A DNA stretch of 64,000 nucleotides from Sphingobacterium cellulitidis (GTDB lineage: Bacteria; Bacteroidota; Bacteroidia; Sphingobacteriales; Sphingobacteriaceae). The notes under the pieces are model-generated. The model did no database searches, was not told where the DNA came from, and worked only from the letters and a program-made list of their open reading frames with translations. Made by a program: the position numbers and the translations under genes. Below, one piece after another: positions 52,359 to 60,401 of this stretch. The stretch spans positions 62,001 to 126,000 of the forward strand of contig NOUX01000003.1 in the NCBI GenBank assembly GCA_002245855.1. Reading direction: 5' to 3'. The number at the start of each line of letters is the position of its first letter. The stretch's first letter is position 1.

Positions 52359-52393
52359 AAAAAAACTATGCTTTGAATCCAAAACATAGTTTT
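52359..52393 (-). terminator. Weak terminator or attenuator between aguB and aguA
   Basis: AAAACTATG and CATAGTTTT pair around a 14-base loop, with a T run on the minus strand. It lies in the 71-base gap between the two genes, so it may reduce read-through from aguB to aguA and the porin. Confidence 0.55.
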
Positions 52394-52416
52394 ATATTTT
52401 CTAAATCATATATGAA

Positions 52417-53292
52417 TTAATCTTCGTCAATAAACCTCTTGGTAATTGGACCGTAAGTCTCAATTCGTCTATCACGAAGGAATGGCCAATGCTTACGGAA
52501 GAAGTCTGACTCATTTAAATTCACTTCTACAACTTCTACCTCTTCTTGATCGTGGGAAGCTAGGTATAATAATTTACCTTGCGCATTCGTCACAAAACTT
52601 CCTCCCCAGAATTTCATCGCTCCATCTTGCTCAAAACCTACTCTGTTTACTGAAACCACTGGAACGCCATTCGCAACGGCATGTGAACGTTGAATCGTTT
52701 GCCATGCATTATATTGGTCTTGGTTGGTTTCCTCATCTTGGTCCGTTGCCCAACCAATCGCAGTAGGGTAGAACATAATTTCTGCACCCATTAATGCTGT
52801 AATTCTGGAAGCTTCTGGATACCATTGGTCCCAACAAATCAAAACCCCGATCTTACCGAATTTCGTCTGAAATACTTTATAGCCTAAATCACCAGGTGTG
52901 AAGTAAAATTTCTCGTAAAATGCCGGATCATCCGGAATATGCATCTTACGGTATTTACCTAAATAGCTACCATCAGCATCTAGTATTGCCGTGGTATTAT
53001 GATATAATCCTTGTGCTCTTTTTTCAAATAACGAAGCAATGATAACTACTCCTAATTCCTTTGCCACTGCTGATAATGCATCAGTGGAGGGACCTGGAAT
53101 AGCTTCCGCTAAATCAAAATTGTCGTAATCTTCTACATCACAGAAATACAAAGAGGTGAAAAGCTCTTGTAAACATACAATTTGTGCTCCCTTTGCAGCT
53201 GCTTCACGAACCTTATCTATAGCCTTATTCAAATTAGCTTGTTTATCCTTTACGCAAGACATTTGAACTAAACCAACTTTAACTTTACTCAT
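52417..53292 (-). CDS. aguB: N-carbamoylputrescine amidase
   Basis: A 291-residue nitrilase-superfamily enzyme. The catalytic Glu is in IVCLQELFTSLYFC, the Lys in YRKMHIPDDPAFYEKFYFTPGD, and the Cys in GVLICWDQWYPEASRI. FYPTAIGWATDQDE and GVPVVSVNRVGFEQ are typical of the carbamoylputrescine group. It releases putrescine, CO2 and ammonia from the product of AguA. It precedes aguA in the same direction. Confidence 0.95.
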   Translation of the reverse strand: MSKVKVGLVQMSCVKDKQANLNKAIDKVREAAAKGAQIVCLQELFTSLYFCDVEDYDNFDLAEAIPGPSTDALSAVAKELGVVIIASLFEKRAQGLYHNTTAILDADGSYLGKYRKMHIPDDPAFYEKFYFTPGDLGYKVFQTKFGKIGVLICWDQWYPEASRITALMGAEIMFYPTAIGWATDQDEETNQDQYNAWQTIQRSHAVANGVPVVSVNRVGFEQDGAMKFWGGSFVTNAQGKLLYLASHDQEEVEVVEVNLNESDFFRKHWPFLRDRRIETYGPITKRFIDED

Positions 53293-53318
53293 TTCTTTAT
53301 ATTATTTTGACCTTTGCG

Positions 53319-53326
53319 CAAAGATA
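53319..53326 (-). promoter_or_regulatory. Candidate -7 box of aguB
   Basis: The minus strand reads TATCTTTG (TAnnTTTG), 26 bases before the aguB ATG at 53292. No clear -33 TTTG was found at the right spacing. Confidence 0.45.
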
Positions 53327-53389
53327 AGATTATTTCATGGCTTATACCCTAATTTGAGTTTATTACATGAAGTATTAATTCCATTTTTT

Positions 53390-53397
53390 TACTTTTG
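53390..53397 (+). promoter_or_regulatory. Candidate -7 box of dinB
   Basis: TACTTTTG (TAnnTTTG) ends four bases before the ATG at 53402, predicting a leaderless mRNA and supporting that start rather than the in-frame one at 53354. Confidence 0.5.
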
Positions 53398-53401
53398 GAT
53401 T

Positions 53402-54472
53402 ATGCGAAAGATCATTCATATCGATATGGATGCATTTTATGCCTCTGTCGAACAACGGGATTTCCCCGAATTTAGAGGTATACCCCTTGCTGTTGGTGGA
53501 TCGCCCGATGGAAGAGGGGTCGTCGCTACAGCAAGCTATGAAGCTCGAAAATATGGCGTGAAATCCGCTATGTCTTCGAAGATGGCTCTTCAACTTTGCC
53601 CGCATCTAAAATTTACCTATCCTAGATTTGATGTCTATAAGGAAGTCTCAAACCATATTCGTGCTATCTTTAAAAGATATACCGACTTTATTGAACCTTT
53701 GTCACTTGATGAAGCCTATCTCGATGTAACAGAAGATAAACTGGGAATAGGCTCTGCGATTGAAATTGCAAAGCAAATCAAAGAAGCCATTAAATCTGAA
53801 CTCCAATTGACGGCTTCAGCAGGTGTTTCTGTGAATAAATTTGTCGCTAAAATTGCCTCTGATTTCCAAAAACCTGACGGATTAACCTTTATTGGTCCCT
53901 CCAAAATTATTCCTTTCCTCGAAAAATTACCCATTGATAAGTTCTTCGGTGTAGGAAAGGTAACTGCCAAGAAAATGAACCAAATGGGAATATTTAATGG
54001 TATTGATCTCAAAAGATTCTCCGAAATTGAAATGATTCATCATTTCGGAAAATCAGGAAAATTTTTCTTCCAAATTGTACGCGGTGAAGATAATCGACCA
54101 GTAAAACCTAATCGAATTAGTAAATCCATTGGGGTGGAAGATACCTTCGAAACTGATCTTCGAACTTATGAAGATATGCTCGATGAAATTAATCGTATTG
54201 CCGAAAAACTATTTAAAAGACTTCAAAAAGCCGATAAATTCGGGAAAACTATTACGCTAAAAATAAAATTTAGCGACTTTAGTCAGATCACCAGAAGTAA
54301 AACCTTCTTTTCCCCAATTGATCAACTCATAGAAATTCAAACTCAAGCTATCGAACTGTTGGATAAACTAAATCTCCAGGATAGTAGAGTAAGATTACTT
54401 GGAATAACAATTTCTAATTTTAATGATTTAGAGGCTACCGAAGAGGTTGGCTATCAATTATCGCTATTCTAA
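53402..54472 (+). CDS. dinB: DNA polymerase IV (Y family)
   Basis: A 356-residue Y-family polymerase starting MRKIIHIDMDAFYASVEQRD. The frame is open 48 bases further back, but that would add a hydrophobic stretch absent from the family. Catalytic acids lie in IDMDAFYASVE and SLDEAYLDVT. VVATASYEARKYGVKSAM and SAGVSVNKFVAKIASDFQKPDG follow, and the little-finger region ends in LRLLGI-type VRLLGITISNF. It performs error-prone translesion synthesis. There is no beta-clamp peptide beyond the terminal YQLSLF, which itself fits the QLxLF clamp motif. It overlaps the convergent exonuclease gene by nine bases. Confidence 0.95.
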   Translation: MRKIIHIDMDAFYASVEQRDFPEFRGIPLAVGGSPDGRGVVATASYEARKYGVKSAMSSKMALQLCPHLKFTYPRFDVYKEVSNHIRAIFKRYTDFIEPLSLDEAYLDVTEDKLGIGSAIEIAKQIKEAIKSELQLTASAGVSVNKFVAKIASDFQKPDGLTFIGPSKIIPFLEKLPIDKFFGVGKVTAKKMNQMGIFNGIDLKRFSEIEMIHHFGKSGKFFFQIVRGEDNRPVKPNRISKSIGVEDTFETDLRTYEDMLDEINRIAEKLFKRLQKADKFGKTITLKIKFSDFSQITRSKTFFSPIDQLIEIQTQAIELLDKLNLQDSRVRLLGITISNFNDLEATEEVGYQLSLF

Positions 54473-55852
54473 CACGCCTGCTTTAATAATCTTTACTTTA
54501 TGGGGGAATAAGCCTGCATAACTTTCTGCCAAATGGTTCATGTAATAATTATTGATCACCAAATTCTCCTGACTAATAAGCTGTTCAATATCTAATTCTT
54601 CAATAGAATTTTCAATAAAACCTATCGCATAAACCTTATTGTCTTTATAATAGATATAACTTTTCTCTTCTGAATTTCGCCCTTTGTCTATGATTATAAA
54701 ACTTCTTTTTCGATTAAAGATGGAATCAATTGCTTGGGTGACTTTTGAATTGTATAAATCTACTTCCGGAAGATCCAATTTAGGTGATACTTCCTTTGTT
54801 TCCTTTGCTGCATTGGGATTTATAAAAAAAGAACATAACCTCAAATCCAAATCAAATTCCTTGATCATACTTAAAAGAAATTGAGTGGATTCTTGAACAC
54901 TACTGAAATAATAAATTGGCCTTACATTTTTACGAACTTGACAAACCGATAATCGGATATATCCATTTTGATCCTCATAATCCAAAAGACCATATTTAGG
55001 TTCAAATTTCTTCAAGGCACGGTTATGAATCGGCCAGTTTTTCTTGATATAATGACACTCTAATAAAAATGCCATTAACTCTGTACCGGTTTCCTGAAAT
55101 TCTATTTGGCAGATTTCATTAATAAAGCTTTGACGTCGTTGCCCAGTATTATTCCCTGCAAAATGTGAAATAACACGTTTTTTGATATTATTGGCCTTTC
55201 CTACATAGATTATTTTCCCACTGCTATTCTTGAATAAATAAATGCCAGTACTACTTGGTAAATTATGAATGAGATCAGCAGGGATATGGGTTGGTATTCG
55301 CTGCTCCTTTGCCTTATGCTTGATGGAATTGCTAATAATTTGTTCATGATCTGCTTGCTGAATTTTCTGAAATAACGTTACGGTAGCTTCAGCATCACCG
55401 CGTGCTCGGTGGCGATCTTGAATCCTGATTTCTAAAGTTTGACATAAGCGGCCTAGACTATATGAATTTAAATTGGGAAAAACTTTCTTACTCAATCTAA
55501 CTGTACATAGTCTGGATGCTCTCCAGTCGTATCCTGAATTTTTTAAGGACGACTGTATAAATGAATAATCAAAATGAACATTATGAGCAACAAAAATCCG
55601 ATCTGATAACAAATTATAGATTTCATCAGCAACATCGGAAAAAACAGGAGCATCCTTGACCATTTCATCGGTAATCCCTGTCAAGGCTTGAATATGGAAG
55701 GGGATAGGTTGTTCGGGATTTACTAAAGTGCTATATTCTTGAATGACTTGATCGCCATCATATATAAAAATCGCTACTTCCGTAATTTGACTGGCAGAAG
55801 CATATCCACCAGTAGTTTCAATATCTACAATCGCAAACTGTGAAGACTCCAT
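54464..55852 (-). CDS. DEDDh exonuclease fused to a GIY-YIG endonuclease
   Basis: A 462-residue fusion. Residues about 1-175 are a DnaQ-like exonuclease: FAIVDIETTGGYAS, LTGITDEMVKDAPVF, VAHNVHFDYSFI and the final RARGDAEATVTLF (H/D pair). Residues about 205-290 are a GIY-YIG nuclease: LPSSTGIYLFKNSSGKIIYVGKANNIKKRVISHF. The C-terminal 170 residues lack a clear family. The combination resembles the Cho/UvrC-related epsilon-UvrC fusions of other bacteria, suggesting a role in nucleotide excision repair. Its 3' end overlaps dinB by nine bases. Confidence 0.9.
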   Translation of the reverse strand: MESSQFAIVDIETTGGYASASQITEVAIFIYDGDQVIQEYSTLVNPEQPIPFHIQALTGITDEMVKDAPVFSDVADEIYNLLSDRIFVAHNVHFDYSFIQSSLKNSGYDWRASRLCTVRLSKKVFPNLNSYSLGRLCQTLEIRIQDRHRARGDAEATVTLFQKIQQADHEQIISNSIKHKAKEQRIPTHIPADLIHNLPSSTGIYLFKNSSGKIIYVGKANNIKKRVISHFAGNNTGQRRQSFINEICQIEFQETGTELMAFLLECHYIKKNWPIHNRALKKFEPKYGLLDYEDQNGYIRLSVCQVRKNVRPIYYFSSVQESTQFLLSMIKEFDLDLRLCSFFINPNAAKETKEVSPKLDLPEVDLYNSKVTQAIDSIFNRKRSFIIIDKGRNSEEKSYIYYKDNKVYAIGFIENSIEELDIEQLISQENLVINNYYMNHLAESYAGLFPHKVKIIKAGVLE

Positions 55853-55922
55853 TAAACAAAAATAATACTAATAATTCTATTTACTAAAATTATTAGTATT
55901 ATTTTTTATGCTTTTACAAAAA

Positions 55923-56927
55923 TTATAATAATTCTACTCCTTGGTCTAGAAGCTCTTCTTTTTTCTTCGGATCCCAAATGCTCACCTGAACCTCACCAAT
56001 ATGCTTTAATTTCAACATAAACATGCAAATTCTCGACTGACCAATTCCTCCACCAATGGATTCCGGAAGTAAATCATTTAATAACATTTGATGAAAAGTC
56101 AATCGCTGACGATCTAAACTATTTCTAATCTCCAATTGTGTCATTAAAGCTTTCTTATCCACTCGGATACCCATTGAGGATAACTCAAAAGCACTTCCTA
56201 ATATTGGATTCCAAACCAAAATATCACCATTCAATCCTCTATATCCTAGGTTATTGTCCGTGCTCCAGTCATCATAATCAGCCGCACGACCATCATGTGC
56301 TTGGCCATTCGATAATACTCCTCCAATACCATATACAAAGACTGCCCCATATTCCTTGGAAATAGCATTCTCTCTCTCTTTAGCCGATAAATGAGGGTAA
56401 GTTAACAACAACTCCTCAGATGAAATAAATTTGATCTCCTTAGGTAAAATTGCTTCCACATGTGGATACTTCTCTGAAACTGATTGTTCTGTGGAATAGA
56501 TAACATCATATATCTTCTCAACAGTATCTTTTAGGAAATTTAAATTGCGGTCATCATAACGAATACACTTCTCCCAATCCCACTGATCAACATAAATACT
56601 GTGTATAGGCGAGTAATCCTCATCTGGACGTAATGCTCGCATATCAGTTAGTATCCCTTCGCCTGGCTCCATTTCCAATTCCTTCAAACGAATTCTTTTC
56701 CATTTTGCTAGTGAATGAACAACTACAGCTTTTTGATCTGACAATGATTTGATCGGAAACGAAACTGGTCTCTCAATCCCATTCAAATCATCATTAATTC
56801 CCGTTCCATCCAATACCACAATAGGAGAGGATACTGGGGTTAAATTTAACACTTCTTTCAATCGAGATGCAAAAGTTTCCTTTACAAACGTAATCGCCTG
56901 CTCTCTTTTTAAAATATGACGTCCCAT
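55923..56927 (-). CDS. asnA: Aspartate-ammonia ligase (AsnA)
   Basis: A 334-residue enzyme. The start at 56927 (MGRHILKREQAITFVKETF) is preferred over the one at 56972, which would add 15 hydrophobic residues. Family features include LNLTPVSSPIVVLDGTGINDDLNGIERPVSF, WKRIRLKELEMEPGEGILTDMRALRPDE, YVDQWDWEKCI, DILVWNPILGSAFELSSMGIRV and LLPESIGGGIGQSRICMFML. It makes asparagine from aspartate with ammonia and ATP, forming AMP; it belongs to the class II aminoacyl-tRNA synthetase fold. Same strand as pabB but separated by about 145 bases. Confidence 0.96.
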   Translation of the reverse strand: MGRHILKREQAITFVKETFASRLKEVLNLTPVSSPIVVLDGTGINDDLNGIERPVSFPIKSLSDQKAVVVHSLAKWKRIRLKELEMEPGEGILTDMRALRPDEDYSPIHSIYVDQWDWEKCIRYDDRNLNFLKDTVEKIYDVIYSTEQSVSEKYPHVEAILPKEIKFISSEELLLTYPHLSAKERENAISKEYGAVFVYGIGGVLSNGQAHDGRAADYDDWSTDNNLGYRGLNGDILVWNPILGSAFELSSMGIRVDKKALMTQLEIRNSLDRQRLTFHQMLLNDLLPESIGGGIGQSRICMFMLKLKHIGEVQVSIWDPKKKEELLDQGVELL

Positions 56928-57070
56928 TAAAAATTTTACAATATAAACATAGCTTAGTATGACTCCTGCCAACTAATTTTCATAATCGAAACAAAAATAA
57001 CAAAATGTTAATGATTTGCAGATTTTATTGCAAAAATAACTACAAATTATTGGGTGTCTGATGAATTTAT

Positions 57071-58351
57071 TTAAAGCTTTTGTTCTAATGCTTTCAAAAT
57101 CGCACTTGCTTTGGTGTAGCATTCCGCGAATTCATAGGCTGCATTCGCATCGACTGTGATAGCACTTCCCGTGTGGAAGGAAAGATAATTATTGGTCGAA
57201 TTATACAAAATAGTCCGGATAACAACATTGAAATCAAAATCCCCATCCGCTGAGAAATATCCTATTGCTCCTGAATAAACGCCCCGACGTGAATTCTCAT
57301 ATCGATCACATAACTTCATCGCTGAAATTTTTGGCGCCCCGGTCATCGAACCTGCAGGAAAGGTATTACGGATTACCTCTGTATTGTTTAAGCTCATATC
57401 CATCTTGCAGGAAACCGTAGAAATCATCTGATGAACATGCTCGAAACTATAAATCCCTAACTTTTCAGTCACTTCAACGGTGCCTGGTATAGCACTCCGA
57501 GTAAGATCGTTCCGAACCAAGTCTACGATCATGACATTCTCCGCAATTTCCTTCGGATTATTAGCAAGATTCTCTCGTAATTCTCGATCCTCTTTTTCAT
57601 CCAAACCTCGCGCAGCGGTTCCTTTTATCGGCTGTGAAATCAAGGTATCTCCTCGCTTTGCTAGAAAACGCTCCGGTGAAGCGCTGATAATAAACTTGTC
57701 CTTAACCTTAATAAAAGATGAAAATGGAGTAGGGGATAAACTGTTTAATCGTAAGTATAAAGCTTCTGGATGATCGAGAAACGCTTGGTCATCATAAAAT
57801 TCCTGGCATAAATTTGCCTCATATATATCACCTTGATGGATGTGATCTTGAATCTTTTGAAATGCCTCAAAATACTTCTTCTGATCCATTCTTGGCTTGA
57901 TCTTCCCTTCAAATGAATACTGCTCATCTAAGGGTTCAGCTCCTAATATAGACTCAAATACCTGCTCAGGAACATCTGATTCTATACTAATAAAGCTTGG
58001 ATTAAGTTCAATAATGATCTCTGGAACAAAAAAATATGCGTCTGGAAAACCTAAGGGATTAGGATGCCTCGTATCCAATTCTTCAATCTCGTTCTTGAGA
58101 TCATAACTAAGAAATCCCGGTATCATGGTTTGTGGATACCGGGATTTAAATTCTTCAAGTCCCGCAAAAACAGAACCTTCTACTGCTGAGAATTCACTTT
58201 TAACACCTAACGCTAAAATATTCCCAATTTTTGAATATTGATTGTGAAAACCATTGGATTGAAATAGACATACCGTATCAAACCCTTTAGACCATGTTAA
58301 TGCCTGAAGTAAAAATCGACTGCTATCTGTTTCAAAAATGGCTTTTGCCAT
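57071..58351 (-). CDS. pabB: Aminodeoxychorismate synthase component I
   Basis: A 426-residue chorismate-binding enzyme. It contains FIISASPERFLAKRGDTLISQPIKGTAARG; the Lys in PIKGT separates PabB (covalent Lys intermediate) from anthranilate synthases, which have PIAGT. DLVRNDLTRSAIPGTV, HQMISTVSC and FPAGSMTGAPKISAMKL follow. With a PabA glutaminase it makes 4-amino-4-deoxychorismate for folate. No pabA or pabC is adjacent here. It starts five bases after purA on the same strand, so the two are probably co-transcribed. Confidence 0.9.
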   Translation of the reverse strand: MAKAIFETDSSRFLLQALTWSKGFDTVCLFQSNGFHNQYSKIGNILALGVKSEFSAVEGSVFAGLEEFKSRYPQTMIPGFLSYDLKNEIEELDTRHPNPLGFPDAYFFVPEIIIELNPSFISIESDVPEQVFESILGAEPLDEQYSFEGKIKPRMDQKKYFEAFQKIQDHIHQGDIYEANLCQEFYDDQAFLDHPEALYLRLNSLSPTPFSSFIKVKDKFIISASPERFLAKRGDTLISQPIKGTAARGLDEKEDRELRENLANNPKEIAENVMIVDLVRNDLTRSAIPGTVEVTEKLGIYSFEHVHQMISTVSCKMDMSLNNTEVIRNTFPAGSMTGAPKISAMKLCDRYENSRRGVYSGAIGYFSADGDFDFNVVIRTILYNSTNNYLSFHTGSAITVDANAAYEFAECYTKASAILKALEQKL

Positions 58352-58356
58352 GTCAA

Positions 58357-59628
58357 TTATAAAACAATAGTTTGAGTACGATCTGGACCTACTGACAAAT
58401 ACTTGATTGGAACATTTAATTCCTGTTCAAGGAAAGAAATGTAGTTGTTCAATGCCGCAGGAATTTCATCCTTACTACGAATACCTGTCAAATCAGTATT
58501 CCATCCTTCAACCTCTTTTAAAATTGGCTCAGGTTGGTGGGTAATGATTTCATATGGCATGTAATCGATCGTTTCTCCTTGATATTTATAGTGCGTACAT
58601 ACGTAGATTTTATCGAATGTATCCAATACATCTGCTTTCATCATAATCAACTCAGTAACACCATTGATCATAATCGCATATTTTAATGCTGGAAGATCAA
58701 TCCAGCCTGTACGACGTGCTCTACCTGTAGTTGCTCCAAACTCATGTCCTAATTGACGAAGTTTTTCACCTGTCTCATCCTCTAATTCGGTAGGGAATGG
58801 ACCTCCACCAACACGAGTTGCATAAGCCTTGAAAATACCATAAACTTCTCCAATTCTATTAGGAGCAATACCTAATCCTGTACATGCACCTGCTGTTGTA
58901 GTATTCGATGAAGTTACAAATGGATATGAGCCAAAATCAACATCTAATAATGTCCCTTGTGCACCTTCCGCTAATACGCGTTTTCCGTCTTTTAAGTATT
59001 GATTTACTAAATGCTCCGAGTCAACATGTGGAATCGATTTCAAGAATTCAATGGCATCCATGAATGCTTTTTCTTTCTCCGAAAAATCAGGAATCTCTCC
59101 GTAATGAGATAACATTGACAAATGCTTCTGTTTTAACTTCTCATAACGCTCCATAAAATCTGGTAGGGTAGTATCTCCAACACGAAGTCCGTTACGACCT
59201 GTCTTGTCCATGTAAGTCGGACCAATACCCTTCAGCGTTGATCCAATTTTACCAGCACCCATGTTTGATTCTGATGCCGCATCTAATAGTTGATGCGTAG
59301 GAAGAATTAAATGAGCTTTACGAGCAATCACCAAATTACCCTTACCAACTGGATCAAATCCAGCTGCCTTTAGGTTGTCTAATTCTCTTTTTAGAATGAT
59401 AGGATCGATTACTACTCCATTACCAATTAGGTTAAGGGTCCCTTCATTGAAAATTCCTGAAGGAATAGTGTTTAATACAAATTTCTTGTTGTCAAACTCT
59501 AAAGTGTGTCCAGCATTTGGTCCGCCTTGAAAACGAGCGATCAAATCATATTTAGGACAAAAAACATCAACGATTTTTCCTTTTCCCTCGTCTCCCCACT
59601 GCAATCCCAATAGCACATCAACTTGCAT
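58357..59628 (-). CDS. purA: Adenylosuccinate synthetase
   Basis: A 423-residue GTPase of standard length. The start is VDVLLGLQWGDEGKGKIVDVF (P loop GDEGKGK, catalytic Asp and His). Then come FQGGPNAGHTL, GNGVVIDP, RKAHLILPTHQLLD, GSTLKGIGPTYMDK, EGAQGTLLDVDFGSYPFVTSSNTTTAG, TRVGGGPFPTE and GRARRTGWIDLPALKYA. It links IMP and aspartate with GTP in AMP synthesis. It lies downstream of the Fur-family gene, behind that gene's terminator, and five bases upstream of pabB. Confidence 0.97.
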   Translation of the reverse strand: MQVDVLLGLQWGDEGKGKIVDVFCPKYDLIARFQGGPNAGHTLEFDNKKFVLNTIPSGIFNEGTLNLIGNGVVIDPIILKRELDNLKAAGFDPVGKGNLVIARKAHLILPTHQLLDAASESNMGAGKIGSTLKGIGPTYMDKTGRNGLRVGDTTLPDFMERYEKLKQKHLSMLSHYGEIPDFSEKEKAFMDAIEFLKSIPHVDSEHLVNQYLKDGKRVLAEGAQGTLLDVDFGSYPFVTSSNTTTAGACTGLGIAPNRIGEVYGIFKAYATRVGGGPFPTELEDETGEKLRQLGHEFGATTGRARRTGWIDLPALKYAIMINGVTELIMMKADVLDTFDKIYVCTHYKYQGETIDYMPYEIITHQPEPILKEVEGWNTDLTGIRSKDEIPAALNNYISFLEQELNVPIKYLSVGPDRTQTIVL

Positions 59629-59750
59629 AGTATTACTTGAAATTTATTAGTTAAAATTTTATTTGTTTATTCATGAACTCTATTAAAACAGATATTACCT
59701 TCAATCAAAAAATAATAAATGTTTTATCTGCCTATTTCTATAGACCCCTT

Positions 59751-59794
59751 CAAAAAAAAATTCGGAAAAAGGATGTTATTAGCCTTTTTCCGAA
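59751..59794 (-). terminator. Terminator after the Fur-family gene
   Basis: On the minus strand TTCGGAAAAAGG and CCTTTTTCCGAA form a 12-base stem around a ten-base loop, followed by a run of nine T residues. Confidence 0.92.
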
Positions 59795-59826
59795 CAAAGG
59801 TATATATTAATTTTTCGAATGTTAAA

Positions 59827-60321
59827 TTAATTTGAAATTACTGCTTCTTTTATTGCAGCCTCTTGGTTAGGCTTGCTTTTTCGACAGTCAGCACATATTC
59901 CATAAAGATTTAAGGAATGATGCTTGATATCAAAATTCAATAATTCTCCTATCATTGACTGAATCTGATAAACCCTTGGGTCACAAAACTCAACAACCTT
60001 GTTGCACTCAATGCAAATAACATGGTCATGCTGCTTATACCCATAGGATTTCTCAAACTGAGCCATGTTACGGCCAAATTGATGCTTCGTAACCAAATCA
60101 CAGGATACCAATAATTCTAATGTATTATAAACCGTAGCACGACTTACCCGATATTTCTTGTTCTTCATATGGATATACAAAGATTCTACATCAAAGTGGT
60201 CCGATCTAGAATAGATTTCCTCTAAAATAGCATAACGCTCAGGTGTTTTCCTTAAATTCTTGTTCTCTAAGTACGCCTCAAAAATCTTCTTTACGGTTTC
60301 GTAATTTTCCCCTTGTTTCAT
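59827..60321 (-). CDS. Fur-family metal-dependent repressor
   Basis: A 164-residue Fur/PerR-family protein. The winged helix reads [52 protein letters not shown]. The dimer domain has [18 protein letters not shown] and a second Cys pair in GICADCRK, forming the structural zinc site. Whether it is Fur (iron) or PerR (peroxide) cannot be told from motifs alone. It could control the haem operon, whose promoter has Fur-box-like sites. It lies 80 bases downstream of spoT with a leader A-rich SD (AAGGAAA). Confidence 0.92.
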   Translation of the reverse strand: MKQGENYETVKKIFEAYLENKNLRKTPERYAILEEIYSRSDHFDVESLYIHMKNKKYRVSRATVYNTLELLVSCDLVTKHQFGRNMAQFEKSYGYKQHDHVICIECNKVVEFCDPRVYQIQSMIGELLNFDIKHHSLNLYGICADCRKSKPNQEAAIKEAVISN

Positions 60322-60401
60322 AAGGTTTTTCCTTTATAAGCCCCAAATTTACCAAATTACTACGTTATTATCCTCCTGAATTGTCAAGACCTTGTAAGTC
60401 T

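Noticed and set aside
53354..53401. N-terminal extension of DinB
   Set aside because: It adds a hydrophobic stretch absent from Pol IV, and a -7 box lies inside it.
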